Shown in pieces: positions 22,398 to 35,716 of a stretch of 64,000 bases of DNA. The stretch is from Humulus lupulus (lineage: Eukaryota; Streptophyta; Magnoliopsida; Rosales; Cannabaceae). Numbering within the stretch: the first letter of the stretch is position 1; every line of letters starts with the position of its first letter. The position numbers and the translations under genes are program-made. The stretch spans positions 76,883,696 through 76,947,695 of the forward strand of contig NC_084801.1 of NCBI RefSeq assembly GCF_963169125.1. Reading direction: 5' to 3'. The notes beneath the pieces are model-generated. The model ran no database searches. It saw only the letters and a program-made list of their open reading frames with translations, and was not told where the DNA came from.

Positions 22398-24766
22398 TGT
22401 AACGCCCTACATCCTTAGAGCCGTTACTAAGTGAGTTTTTAAGACGAAACAGTGTGCAATGAACTCGCTAACCGAGGTTTTGAACAAAAGTGTGACTGAT
22501 TAAAAGTTAATGCTGTAATCTTTGAAAATGCGTTGACTCAATAAAAACTTCTAGTATTAGACAATTGGGATCCCAAAATAAGGTTTGAAAACTATTTACA
22601 TCTTGAAATAAGTTTACAGTTGATCAGTTACAAAATCATAGATTATTACAGCCATTTTCAAATAAACCCCCAACCAAAGCAGTCGGGCAGGCCAAACATG
22701 TACGTGTCGCTTCACGCTCTCCGTACTCATGGTTGGTTGACTCAGACTTTGCCCTACCTGCAACACGGAGCACCCGTGAGCCGAAGCCCAGCAAGAAAAC
22801 TCTTGCAGAACATAACATATGCAAATATATATGGTTAATCATATCAGATAATCCACAAATAAACAAGTCAACCATTAGACTAAGCAAACACGGCCATGCC
22901 GCCCCAGAGCCTTACCGAAGCCTGGGGTATCGGTTCTCACCGCGAGGATAACTCATGTATCCCTTGGGTCCCACCCTGAATATAGCATAACACATGTATC
23001 CACTGGGCCCCGCCCTGACTATAGCATCCCATGTGCTAGGTGTTACTTTCGGCCCACGGCCGCCCCGGCCTACGCCGTACTCGGCCCTTGCCGTTCATTT
23101 CATCATAATCACACATATAGTACATTCGAAATAATCATTCACACACATCATGATTCATTTAAGGTTAAACATTTGCACATAATACAATCTGGGGCATTGC
23201 CCTAACCTCGGGTGTTATAGTTTTCTTACCTGTATTCCAAATGCTTTAAATAGAAAAATGACGGCCCCCGAGCACGATCCACTTCCCAAGCTCTAGCTTA
23301 ACACCTAGTCACAACCAAGATAATGGATACCAATAAGATTAATCTCAAATGAGTTTCTAAACCAAGTTCTAGTTCCCGGAACGTTGAAATTCACCAAACA
23401 CTGTAAAAGACTCAACCCCGAGCACCCTAGGTTAAATTCCCAAGCCTAAATTCTCAAAATCCCAAAATTCCTTAAGCACCGCGGCATGGCCCAACCATGC
23501 CGCGGCATGGCCCCCAAACAAAGCCACAAAATGCCCAGAGACAGGTAAGGGCCGCGGCCCTACAAGGACCATGCCGCGGCCCGCCCTCCATCCTCAGCAC
23601 GACTTAGCCTTCAAGGGCCGCGGCCCTCCAAGAACCATGCCGCGGCCCGACCCTTCGAACCCAGAAAAACCCACCATTTTCAAGCTTAAAACCTCACCTT
23701 AAGCCATCCCAAAGCTCCCAAATCAAAACCAATTAATAATCAGAACATTAGGATGGTTTAAACAACACAATTCCACCAAAAATCCAACCTAACACTCACC
23801 AAGATCCCAATTCCAAATTTCTGAAATTTCAAACCTAAAACTCAAAACCAACCATGGAAATTCTCAATTTCAACCATCAAACTTTAATTTAAACCTTACC
23901 TCAGTTGTAGAATCATTTCCCAAAGGATCCCATGACCTATCTTCAAAGTTTCAAGCCTCAAACTCCACCTTGAAGATCAAAATCCATAAACATTCACAAC
24001 CCAACAAAATCTCAGAATTTAACTTGAGAAAAAGAACTAATTGCTTACCTTTACCCTGATTTGTTCTTGATTAACTCTTGAGCTAAACCTCCAAATCCCA
24101 CCATCAACATACAGAAATCCAAGCTTGATTTCTCCTAAGATTTGTGTGGATTTCATGAAAGAAAGAGGAAAGAAAGAAGAAGAGGAGAGGGTGGAGGCTG
24201 GGTCGGTTTCTCTAAGTCTCCAAATAGTTTATTTGTTTTGTTTTTATAACTTAAGCTGGTTACCTCAAGGTTCGGGGTACCAAGATATCCCCGAGGCAAA
24301 AAATGGTAAAATCCCCCAGTATTCCCGCCTAGACATCCTAACCTCAAATATATCTCCAATTATTTATTTTCATAACCCAATATCAAAAATACTCCTTGAC
24401 TTGTCCAAAGTCAATCATAATGCCCCGTTGTGACTTTTCCCCGCTATCCAGCTCTAGGATCGCCTCGTGCCGAAAGTTACAAATCACGGATATACCCACA
24501 TACCACTGTGGTCTCAACAATCATCACATATTAATACAGTTATGCCCAACATGGCCAAAATTACAATTATGCCCTTCTAACACAATCCGGGCCTACATGC
24601 ATACTAATATACATAGTCATGCATCTCAAATAATCAAATAGTCACATAACACGCTTTAAATCATAACCATGCATTTAACTCATAAAATCACACATAAATC
24701 CCAACATGCCCTCCTGGCACACTAATCAAGGCCCTTAAGCCTTATTAGCGATTTTGGGTCGTTACA
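22398..24766 (-). repeat. 3' LTR of element C
   Basis: 2,369 bp; in element orientation it is the downstream LTR. Contains CCGCGG-rich segments near 23475-23650. The 83-codon frame at 22636-22887 and others in it recur in every LTR of the family because the LTRs are repeats; no coding function is supported. Confidence 0.93.
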
Positions 24767-24806
24767 ACTATCCCCTCCTCATAAGAATTTCATCCTCGAA
24801 ATTTAT
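24767..24806 (-). other. polypurine tract and pol-end relic of element C
   Basis: Read on -, ttatgaggaggggatagt precedes the LTR; just upstream is aaatttcgaggatgaaattc, the FEDEI-type relic also seen in element A at 13111-13127. Confirms minus orientation. Confidence 0.85.
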
Positions 24807-27800
24807 CCAAACACATCAATCAGTACACTCGCAACTCTGACCCTGAATCCCAAGGTCCACCTCCCTTACTTTAGTTTCCAACAACTCTCTTCCAGGCGCA
24901 ACAATCTTGCCCCACAAGATCTTGCCTAACGGCCATACACTCGATAGCCTCTCGTTTACACCGCAACCCTGCTGAAGCCTCAGGGTCTGCCTAGATTACA
25001 ATTACCAATTCATTGTCTTATTCCTGATTCCAGAGATACCCAAAAGTCATCACCTCTACCAGGTGGGATCAACTTGTAGGCCCCGCTGGCCTAACCCTTA
25101 GTACAAGTTCAGAATTTTATGTTGAATCAAGAGTCAGAACTCCCCCTTCTTTCTCTGAACACCTTACAGATCCTCGTCTGTTATTGTGCAGAGATGCAGC
25201 TCTTTCCTTCCGGAGCTTTGTTTCCTCGTAATTTAACAATTTACCAGCTCTTATGCTTTCAAATAGGCAGACACTCCTGCCTTAAGAGTTCCAACAACCT
25301 TTTCGACGCACTCTCTGAACCAATGCCAAATCGTAGTATTCACTATCCTTCACCTCTTACCATGTCCTATGTCGTGTTACTTTAACAAGACGCCAGAATT
25401 TGCCACCACGACCAACTCAACAGGGATTACACTTCCCTTAATACCTCAAGTATTCGCCTACTCAGCGCTTAATTCCTTAAGATATCCGATAAGCTTTCAG
25501 ACTGCCACTTCACTTGCAATCAACTGACAATTCCAGGTTCCCAATCTGTTCTTTTCGTTCTCTAAATCCATTCCAAAATTTAAAATACTATAGGGTCTCA
25601 ATTCGATATCATCGATGCTCCATTCTGAAACCAGTTCACTTGACCCAACCACATTAACTCCATCAACTGAGTTAAAACTTTTCATGCCCAAACACCTTAC
25701 TCAAGGTCTAAAGTGGTCTATTTCCATCATACACTACCACATCACTTAACCCCTCAGGGTCCAAAGGAAAACACTAGATTCCGTCACCCGCTCGACCCTC
25801 CCGGTACAACGTACCCTAGGAGGTGGAATGATATCCATTCAGAATTCTCATTCATAAACCAAATCTAATTGGATCCTTCATCCATTCCTGGTATCCCAAC
25901 TTGTACTACCTTAGCAGGGTCCTTCCCTGCTTCATCTCAAGCCAACACTTTGAATTCCATAGATCATTGACACTCACCAGCTAATCATACCTACTAGCGT
26001 TACACCAAACTCAGTCGTCGCCTTGTCCACTCTATTACAGTCTATGGCGCTATCCCCTGACTGACACACGCCTCACAGCTAGGAGTTCCGTCTCCAATTA
26101 TAACTCCCCTCGCTCAATCGAGGATTTCAAACACTGATCATCTGTCCGTTACTTTTCACCACCTCTGTGTCTTCAACGCTATCTTTCTTACTAATACCCA
26201 ATACTCAAGCACCTTATGATATGCCTAACTGTCAACTTAACGTTCTAAGTATATCAACCATGATCCATTCTTTCATCTCCCGCAAAGTTCAATCCATCCT
26301 CGCATCAATTTATACCTGGGCGTGCCCAACTCATGATACACTCCCACATTTCCATAACCCTACCATAGATCAGGTCCTCTATGAAATCACTCTTTACTTA
26401 ATCATAACACACACAAATTCCATCATCGTCCATAACCAATCGAATCTTACCTTGTCTTCTGAATTTCTTTCTGATTTGACACCACTTAATCCGTCTAACC
26501 TCAAGTTTTACTGTTCTTCTCATCTCTGATGTAGTCGTCTCCGGAGGTGCTTGTGCAATAGATGATGCTCTTACCAGTCTTGTTATGCTTTCAATTCTTT
26601 AGACGCTCTTCATTAGCTTCTTTGCGGCTTCAGATCAATTCTTCTCTTACCTGTCCTTTCTTCTTGCAGCTGTAATCTGAGAACTCCTAACGACACCCGA
26701 CTAACACTCCGTAGAACCTTACCTGAGACTCTGCCTCCTGGGTACTAACGTCTTCAGCATAATAATCAGTTGCTCACCATTTCCGTCTGGGAGTAATCCA
26801 CATGCACTGCTCGTGAGCTTGAAGGGGACTTGCCCACACCGTTCATGCATTCTCTGTCTAAAGAACTTACCTGTGCTGTTGTAGCTTGAACCATTCCAGA
26901 ATCTTTGTTACCAACTCCTCACACTCTAGCCGGCGCAAACTAGACAATCCACGAAATGTCTCTATCCTTGGTTCCCAACTGGTAATAACCAGGTCATAGA
27001 TCAGCTCTTGGGGACATCGTCCCATCTTGTATCCAACATTGCACTTCTCATTCTAACCCGACGATGCTAATAATCCTCGCAGTAAATCACACTGGCTACA
27101 CTAGGCTCAGATTCCTTCGATTGCTTCAATAGACTCTTCTGTCAGCCAAAACCTCCTTTTACAACATTCCTTATTCCAATCCTATCTGCAGTCTGACCTT
27201 AAAGTACTCCTTTACATACTCTAGATATTATCCTCAACAATCCATCTACCAGAGTTTCTAATTCCTTCTCAAAAAGTATTACTGTCCTCAGCCTCTCAAA
27301 TGGCACCTTTGAGGTAACCTCTCTATGTCCATCTCCCTCGCGGAACATTCTCAACACCGAGCCCTTCCAGTTCGTTACATGCCCAAAGCATAAGCTCGTC
27401 AGTTAAATACTCATCCTTGAGGACTCAGCCTCGAACCTCGAATGTATTGATGCATTCCAGTTCTCCGTTTCCCGCACCATGGGAAATCCATCCTAACATC
27501 TCGATAACAACCTTTTTGATCCGGCTTCTTTCCAATCTCAATCTAGGTGCCCAAGCACTGTTTGGAGTCCTTTCTACCTCAAAAATTGAGAATCCAACCT
27601 TGCTGCGCTCTAGCAATAAAAGTACCATCTTATCAATCAGACCTTTCCGCCCTTCTTGGCGAATCCAGAGGCCACAACACTATCCAGGGTCCCTTCAACT
27701 CGATTATCACAATTCTCTTCACTAATTCCATCAAAGGAAACACTGTCCTTGCGGCTCTAGCACTCATGCTCTAATCATCAACCATCAATTCCTCTAACAA

Positions 27801-29070
27801 CATGGCTCTCTCTGCCATCCACATACAGACGATAACCTCATACCTCAGCGCAGCCCAAATAACTTAGACTATTCCCGATCTCAAATCCTTAAATGGGTCG
27901 CCATCAATTCCGGATACATCCGCCAGTAGAAATTCCCGAAATGAATTATCCAATTCACCGGACCCATTGATTTACACTGTCGTTACCCTCAACAGTCCAA
28001 ACCAAACTTATTAGTCCACCCGTCTCCACAGTTCAAATCATGTCTTTAAAATCTCTTCTAACCATTCATCATCTAGGTTCTTTCCAACCCACTAAGCCAG
28101 TACCTCAGCCCGAGTACCAATTCCAGGCATCCCTCTGCCTCAACATTTAACATAACCCTCTAATCAGGATCTCTCATCCTCTTAACCATGGGTGGAATTA
28201 ACTCTGCTCATCTATTGATAAATTCCTTGTCAACTCGAACCTTCCTCAACACTAGAGGATAACACCCTATACCCCTTTCATATAGTACCCTTATCTGTCC
28301 ATACCTCACAGTAAACAAACACCGGTAACCTTACTGTTAAAACCTCGAAATTAGCTATTTCCCCAGAGAAATCCGCTGATCACTTATCCCATCTCGACTA
28401 ACAGACTCCACAGCTTACCCACACACTAGTGACCCTCTGCTGCTGCATCCAGGGATAACTGGAGATCTCCACTCCAACTTATATCTAGAACCCCCTTTTT
28501 AACACAATAACAGATCCCCAACCCTTCTAGGGACCAACAATTCGAGTTCATCTGCCAAAGCTGACCAAACTCCTGAACTCTGTGGTTCCTACTCTGAACC
28601 AAACCACATCCAGATCCAAATATCCACAGATGTCATGCACACACAAGCATAATTAGGCCAAATCCACAATGTCACACATTTAGCTACCAGATTTAACATC
28701 ACTAAGTATATCCAGGTCTCAACATGCTTCATACAAGCAAATAAACGGACATAACTTATGAATTTAATTCAGAAAATTAACCACCTACACTCAATATGTA
28801 AACCATTATGCCAATATTCATCCATATGCATAATAGTATTATTCAGCATGCATCAATCTCAACATGCAATAATCAAGGGCTCAGCCCAACAGCATCTCCT
28901 GCATATGTCAACTCATTTCTCATGTTCCATATAGATAAGCAGGCAAACAGGGCAATCAAACATATATTCAAGCATATTAATCATTCATACCAACCAACCC
29001 TGAGTCGAGCTTGTCACTGACAGCGAGCGTACATGTTCGGTCGATCTCCAGAACCAATAAACCTTGGCTC
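24807..29070 (-). other. non-coding interior of element C
   Basis: About 4.3 kb with no gag, protease, RT or integrase motif in any frame. It aligns with element A's interior in reverse orientation. Short frames such as 26167-26529 and 27417-27725 have no recognisable domains and are not conserved as frames in A. The homologous leader block is at 28640-29060. Confidence 0.75.
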
Positions 29071-29082
29071 GCTCTGATACCA
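29071..29082 (-). other. primer binding site of element C
   Basis: gctctgatacca on +, i.e. TGGTATCAGAGC on -, three bases left of the LTR start at 29086. Standard initiator Met-tRNA PBS; sets minus orientation. Confidence 0.93.
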
Positions 29083-29085
29083 AGT

Positions 29086-31506
29086 TGTAACGCCCTACAT
29101 CCTTAGAGCCGTTACTAAGTGAGTTTTTAAGACGAAACAGTGTGCAATGAACTCGCTAACCGAGGTTTTGAACAAAAGTGTGACTGATTAAAAGTTAAGG
29201 CTGTAATCTTTGAAAATACGTTGACTCAATAAAAACTTCTAGTATTAGACAATTGGGATCCCAAAATAAGGTTTGAAAACTATTTACATCTTGAAATAAG
29301 TTTACAGTTGATCAGTTACAAAATCATAGATTATTACAGCCATTTTCAAATAAACCCCCAACCAAAGCAGTCGGGCAGGCCAAACATGTACGCGTCGCTT
29401 CACGCTCTCCGTACTCATGGTTGGTTGACTCAGACTTTGCCCTACCTGCAACACGGAGCACCCGTGAGCCGAAGCCCAGCAAGAAAACTCTTGCAGAACA
29501 TAACATATGCAAATATATATGGTTAATCATATCAGATAATCCACAAATAAACAAGTCAACCATTAGACTAAGCAAACACGGCCATGCCGCCCCAGAGCCT
29601 TACCGAAGCCTGGGGTATCGGTTCTCACCGCGAGGATAACTCATGTATCCCTTGGGTCCCACCCTGAATATAGCATAACACATGTATCCACCGGGCCCCG
29701 CCCTGACTATAGCATCCCATGTGCTAGGTGTTACTTTCGGCCCACGGCCGCCCCGGCCTACGCCGTACTCGGCCCACGGCCGCCCCGGCCTACACCGTAC
29801 TCGGCCCTTGCCGTTCATTTCATCATAATCACACATATAGTACATTCGAAATAATCATTCACACACATCATGATTCATTTAAGGTTAAACATTTGCACAT
29901 AATACAATCTGGGGCCATGCCCTAACCTCGGGTGTTATAGTTTTCTTACCTGTATTCCAAATGCTTTAAATAGAAAAATGACGGCCCCCGAGCACGATCC
30001 ACTTCCCGAGCTCTAGCTTAACACCTAGTCACAACCAAGATAATGGATACCAATAAGATTAATCTGAAATGAGTTTCTAAACCAAGTTCTAGTTCCCGGA
30101 ACGTTGAAATTCACCAAACATTGTAAAAGACTCAACCCCGAGCACCCTAGGTTAAATTCCCAAGCCTAAATTCTAAAAATCCCAAAATTCCTTAAGCACC
30201 GCGGCATGGACCAACCATGCCGCGGCATGGCCCAACCATGCCGCGGCATGGCCCAACCATGCCGCGGCATGGCCCCCAAACAGAGCCACAAAATGCCCAG
30301 AGACAGGTAAGGGCCGCGACCCTACAAGGACCATGCCGCGGCCCGCCCTCCATCCTCAGCACAACTTAGCCTTCAAGGGCCGCGGCCCGACCCTTCGAAC
30401 CCAGAAAAACCCACCATTTTCAAGCTTAAAACCTCACCTTAAGCCATCCCAAAGCTCCCAAATCAAAACCAATTAATAATCAGAACATTAGGATGGTTTA
30501 AACAACACAATTCCACCAAAAATCCAACCTAACACTCACCAAGATCCCAATTCCAAATTTATGAAATTTCAAACCTAAAACTCAAAACCAACCATGGAAA
30601 TTCTCAATTTCAACCATCGAACTTTAATTTAAACCTTACCTCAGTTGTAGAATCATTTCCCAAAGGATCCCATGACCTATCTTCAAAGTTTCAAGCCTCA
30701 AACTCCACCTTGAAGATCAAAATCCATAAACATTCACAACCCAACAAAATCTCAGAATTTAACTTGAGAAAAAGAACTAATTGCTTACCTTTACCCTGAT
30801 TTGTTCTTGATTAACTCTTGAGCTAAACCTCCAAATCCCACCATCAACATACAGAAATCCAAGCTTGATTTCTCCTAAGATTTATGTGGATTTGATGAAA
30901 GAAAGAGGAAAGAAAGAAGAAGAGGAGAGGGTGGAGGCTGGGTCGATTTCTCTAAGTCTCCAAATGGTTTATTTGTTTTGTTTTTATAACTTAAGCTGGT
31001 TACCTCAAGGTTCGGGGTACCAAGATATCCCCGGGGCAAAAAATGGTAAAATCCCCCAGTATTCCCGCCTAGACATCCTAACCTCAAATATATCTCCAAT
31101 TATTTATTTTCATAACCCAATATCAAAAATACTCCTTGACTTGTCCAAAATCAATCATAATGCCCCGTTGTGACTTTTCCCCGCTATCCAGCTCTAGGAT
31201 CGCCTCGTGCCGAAAGTTACAAATCACGGATATACCCACATACCACTGTGGTCTCAACAATCATCACATATTAATACAGTTATGCCCAACATGGCCAAAA
31301 TTACAATTATGCCCTTCTAACACAATCCGGGCCTACATGCATACTAATATACATAGTCATGCATCTCAAATAATCAAATAGTCACATAACACGCTTTAAA
31401 TCATAACCATGCATTTAACTCATAAAATCACACATAAATCCCAACATGCCCTCCTGGCACACTAATCAAGGCCCTTAAGCCTTATTAGCGATTTTGGGTC
31501 GTTACA
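29086..31506 (-). repeat. 5' LTR of element C
   Basis: 2,421 bp, nearly identical to 22398-24766. Length differences come from an extra copy of a GC-rich unit (cggcccacggccgccccggc) near 29737-29800, extra units of a palindromic minisatellite at 30198-30274, and loss of about 23 bp near 30378. Confidence 0.93.
30198..30274. repeat. palindromic CCGCGG minisatellite in LTR
   Basis: Units of about 21 bp centred on the palindrome ccatgccgcggcatgg, four palindromic centres here versus two in the sister LTR (about 23478-23510). The expansion happened after insertion of element C or during its reverse transcription. Confidence 0.8.
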
Positions 31507-31586
31507 CCTGCAAACTTGCTCGCTTAAATGGAGATCTCATTCCTCGCTATTGGAATGGAGAACACCTGCGCAAGTACTATCAATAA
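31507..31586 (+). pseudogene. pol: 3' end of element 2 pol after element C
   Basis: After the TSD copy CCTGC (31507-31511) the frame resumes: KLARLNGDLIPRYWNGEHLR, then KYYQ and TAA at 31584-31586. This is the usual C-terminus of Tat pol (compare element G at 53531-53740), proving that the two halves of element 2 were once continuous. Confidence 0.9.
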
Positions 31587-32264
31587 ACAATTCTTCTTAA
31601 AGAATTGGCTTGTATTAATTTTACTTTTTACAAGTTATGAAAAAGGGTTGGTCATTTTATATGACTAATCACTTATAAGTGTAAGATCTTATTGATCACT
31701 CGTACAGACACATTTTGTCCATTTATTATGAGAAATATAAGGGACTGTGCGCAGCTAGTCATTCTTGCCAATTATTGTATTTATTACAAGTATTTTCTCA
31801 TTACGTGTGTTGTTTTGTTGTATTATCGTTTTAATTATTTGCTCTGAGCAGTAATGTTTGAACAGGTTTGGTCAAGGCAAGTGACTAAGGACCTAATGCT
31901 CCTCAATCACTTGGGGGGCATATAAAGCATCTAGTAAGCAAGGCATATCGAAAGGTATGTAAACACATGAGCAAAATAAGTGAAAGCATGCTAGGGTACT
32001 TAGAGTATTTTTCAAAATTTTGTATTTTGTTAAATCAAACCAAACTACTATGCTAAGTTCGTTCATGTGAACAGATGTTATAATAAAATGCAAATATTTT
32101 AATATCTTAAGGAAACCTTTTACATCGCAAGCATTTACTGCTCGGATGTAATAGTTTTATAAAAGGAAAAAGTAGCTGTCGCGCATCAATCAAAAAATAG
32201 TCTCTACATCACGACCCGTAGGTTAGGTATTTAAAAGATAAAAGAATAAAAGAAAAATAGCAGA
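31587..32264 (+). other. element 2 spacer between pol and antisense ORF
   Basis: Non-coding. Contains caatcacttggggggcatat near 31904-31923, the G-rich motif also found at 3110-3136, 53471-53492 and 54118-54140. No tandem array is seen here, unlike elements 1 and G. Confidence 0.6.
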
Positions 32265-34842
32265 CTACGAGGCAGGAGGATCTTGAGGGGTGTCCTGGTC
32301 GACGACAGTTGTAGCTTCATTGTCCACCCCTTCCATGCCAGTGGCCAAACAGATTTCAGGTGAGGTAGGTATCTTTGCTCTCTCTTCTTCCACCAGGCAA
32401 GCAACGCAGCGGGCTATCTCAGCATGCCTCGTGTGCTCAGGAAGATAGCTTAAGTTGGCCTCCTAGTTGTGTTTCCAGAAGTCATAGAAGCACTTAACCG
32501 TGGCATTCTTGTACCTCTCCAAATTGTTGGCGTTGGCTTTCTCAAGTTCCTCAATCCGGCCTTCCAGCTTTGTAGTCTCCTATCTGCTCGTAATTAGGTC
32601 CTCCTCGAGATTTTTAGCCTCATGGTAGTTGATGGGGTTAGACTCCTTGAATTGGTCTCTATACTCGACGGCCTTGTCCAGAGCAGTCTGCTTCTCCCTT
32701 AACTCCTCAGCCAGCTTGTTATTCTCCTCGAGCAGTGCTGCGTTTGTCTTCTAAGCCAACTCAAGTTGTTCAGCATATTTTGCTTCGACAGCTTTGATTT
32801 CTTCAGTGTACCGTTGGTCAGAAGCCTTGGAGTGTTCGGTGATGGCTCCCGAGCAAAGACAGCCAGCAGTCACGGTTAGCCTTGCCTGCAATCAGCACAA
32901 AAGTTAAAAAGACAACTTACACTTGCGAGCTCGTTTAGAGCACAGGTTAAGATCTGGTCGACGTCCATCGTCTCTATCCCAGCCATCACTTCTCGGCAAC
33001 GTTCATGCCTCAAAATTTTTGCCATCCTATCCTTGGCTGATCTTAGGGCACGGCTCGATATGTCACCCCCTGTGGAAGCAGGGGCATCGTGCTGAGTCTG
33101 GTCAGTTGGAGTTGGTGGGGAAGGTGTCGACCCAACTGGAGCAGGCGGAGTTTGCTGCTCGAGGGGAGAAGGAGGTGGTGTTGCATTTGTTGAAGGTACG
33201 TCTACCGGAGGGTCTGCAGTACGAATTTTCATGGCCGAAGGCGCTCTATTGCTTTCCCCATGATGCCGCCTGTCGCTTTCTTCTTGCTCGCATGAGCTTC
33301 AGGAGCCTCGAGAGCATAGTACATATCAAACACATTTTTGGATTCCATGTCTGCAAGAAAGCCAATGCACGAACAGTGAGATAGTACAAACAACTGAGTA
33401 TGTTATGTCAGGAAAAGAAACAAAGAAAATCGTAAGTAAAATACCCGAGCTATCATTACTGGTCGCTACATTATATACTCTACTAGTGTTACACTCACTC
33501 TTTGGCATGAAGAAGTCTGAATCTAAATTGGGAGCGTACTTAAAATTTTCGTCCCCGTCAAACAAGTGACAGGGAATTGGCAAACTATCTATGAGCGAGA
33601 GATCAGTACCGTTCTCATCTGAAGATTCGTCGAAAGGCTCGAGAGGTTCGATGGCTTTCCTTTTTCCCTTTCCCAGTGGGGCGGAAGCAGCTGCTCGTGG
33701 GGTGCTGGAGAGTTCCCTGATTGTCACTCCAGTTGTCCTCCTCATTTAAGGTTGTGACACGTCTGGGTGCTACTCGGGAATCTCCTCGCCAGTGGCACTT
33801 CCCGTTGTTGACTCCCTCACATCCTGGTGAGGTGCCAAAAGCCCGACCAGCCTCAGGTTAGCCTCTATGACCAGATGCTTGATGCTCTTCTCTATGTCAG
33901 TCAGGCTAGCCAAGAGGGCTAATTGGATTTCCATGTCTGGTATGGGAGCTGGTCGCAACCATGGGCTTGAAAGGCGCTAAAAATCTAAGGGAAATGCAGT
34001 AAAAATTAAAGAAAAATAAATGACCAGGGGTGCAAAGACTTTACCTCCTCGTGTGAAGGCCAAGTTTCTCGCGACCATGTCAGTAGTCAGAAAGTACTCC
34101 AGATGGCACTTCCCCACATTCGAGATAAAAGTAGTATCAGTCAGGAAAGTGCGACCTGTTTCCTAGTTGTAGAAATGGAAGAACCCCGTGTTTTCCTGGT
34201 TGGGGTTGGATTTTAGGTCGAACAGGTAGTTGACCTCATGTGGCATGGAGACATGCCATTTGTTACTGCTATAGAGGATATAGAGTGCAGAAAGCATTCT
34301 ATATTCGTTAGAGGTTATTTGAAAAGGAGCGACCTTGAAATAATTGGCCACTCCCTGAATGAAAGGATGAAGAGGCAGGATCGCTCTTGCCTCTACGTGA
34401 TACATCGACCAGGCACTGTACGCGCCTCCAGGCATATTCGTCCTTTGGTCTCTGGTGGGTTGGATTAGGGTCACCCCAAGAAGTCCGTATTTTTTAATGT
34501 AATTGGCAATCATCCTAATCGTTACTCGGCTAGGAGGGGAGACGTACCATTCAACATCTAGTTGAATGGCATTTTGAAGTTGAGCGCAAGTTTGAATGCT
34601 AGGGTCGAGGGAATTTCAGCCTGAGGAGCAGGCTGATTGGAAGGGTTGGAAGGTTTTTGTTTCTGTTTCTGGGCTTTAGACTTAACACGGCCCATATTTT
34701 GGCACGGGGACGATGAAATGTTTGAGGTTGCTCGAGAAAAAGGAATTTCTAGTATCAACAGCGAGAGTTGCTCCTCGTCCTCAAGCAATTGGGCTAGTAA
34801 GTCGTCATCAATAGACCTCTCACCTCCACACGGATCTTGCAT
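32265..34842 (-). pseudogene. Tat element 2 antisense ORF
   Basis: Read on -, possible starts are MQDPCGGERS (34840-34842) or MGRVKSKAQKQK (34693-34695), the latter matching the basic N-terminus of element 1's copy. The domain at 34513-34163 (EYRMLSALYILYSSNKWHVS, GFFHFYN) aligns with the gypsy-type transposon domain of 5849-6436. A donor-like site follows RNLAFTRGG near 34045. Later parts are Ser/Pro/Glu-rich (33745-33500; 33232-32900) and the end (about 32880-32265) is an Ala/Glu/Lys coiled coil ending PQDPPAS, TAG 32265-32267. Several stops (for example after SSPCQ.. MPFN and HFYN) make it a pseudogene. Same order as element 1: domain, acidic linker, coiled coil. Confidence 0.75.
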
Positions 34843-35716
34843 GAAAAGCTGCGAACAGAGAAAGGGGGAGATGAGAACGTAAAGCCTAAAAATCTGTGTT
34901 GAGAGTTGGAATAACATTTCTCGCTTATAAAAGTTAAGCTTTTATACGGCCAGCAGCATTCTATCAAAAAAACTAAGTTTTATATGAGTAGTTTGAAAAC
35001 GGATTAAACAGCGGAAGTAAAAAGTTTTTCAGAGAAAGCTTTTTCGACTCCGAAAGGGCGGGAAAAATCCAGTTTTTCAACTAGCTTAAAAATTGAATTT
35101 TTACTTCGATTTTACGCCCCTAAATCTACAATCTCGACTATCAAACTGAATCCTAACTCCTATGAAACATTATTTCACTACCCTATCAAGCGTCGATCAA
35201 CATGCCCGTTTACCCCAAGACAGTTTCGGTCAAGAACAGCGAAGGACCCAAATACAAAACAATTTTGCATGGCAACTCAAACGTCTAAGAGGTTTATGAA
35301 ACTGACTTGAAAGGTGGAGTCTGAACACAAAAGCTTTGAGCATCCGGATGGAAGTTCCTTGGATCAGTGATGAAAGTTCCTAGGATTTGTGGGCTTTGAA
35401 GGTCGAAGTTCTTTGGAGTTCTTGAAAAGGAAATGGCGAGTGAAAAGTAAAAAGTGAAAATGTGGATTTGGGGTATTATTTATAGTGACTGCGACACGAT
35501 AAAAGAAGTAATCATGAATTACTTTTTTCAAATTATGGGAAAGAGTAATAGCCGTCAGACAAGTTTTTGGGAAACCGAAAAGACTTGATTGGACATGATT
35601 GATCACTTTCTTCAAGAAAGTGCGGGCGCCTCTGACAAATTTTTGTGGGGTAAGCGAAGAGTCAGTTTCCTAAGTTTACTTTATGCTGGTCGCAGTAAAA
35701 TAAACTTGGAGGCAAC
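34843..35716. other. element 2 region between antisense ORF and 3' LTR
   Basis: No gene. By position it is the upstream (promoter) side of the antisense ORF. Short frames here have no recognisable domain. A polypurine tract just before 35717 is poor (cttggaggcaac). Confidence 0.45.

Larger units (their letters stand above)
22398..31506 (-). mobile_element. complete LARD-type LTR element C
   Basis: 9,109-bp element on -. LTRs 22398-24766 and 29086-31506, both TGTAACGCCC ... GGGTCGTTACA on +. PBS for Met-tRNA on - at 29071-29082; polypurine tract on - at about 24769-24785. Target duplication CCTGC at 22393-22397 and 31507-31511; the interrupted integrase codons resume exactly after it. Interior 24767-29085 is non-coding and homologous to element A. 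The two LTRs differ by roughly twenty substitutions by eye plus a few short repeat-length changes, so insertion is fairly recent. Confidence 0.95.

Noticed and set aside
26167..26529. 120-codon frame in element C interior
   Set aside because: No recognisable domain and not conserved as an open frame in the homologous interior of element A.
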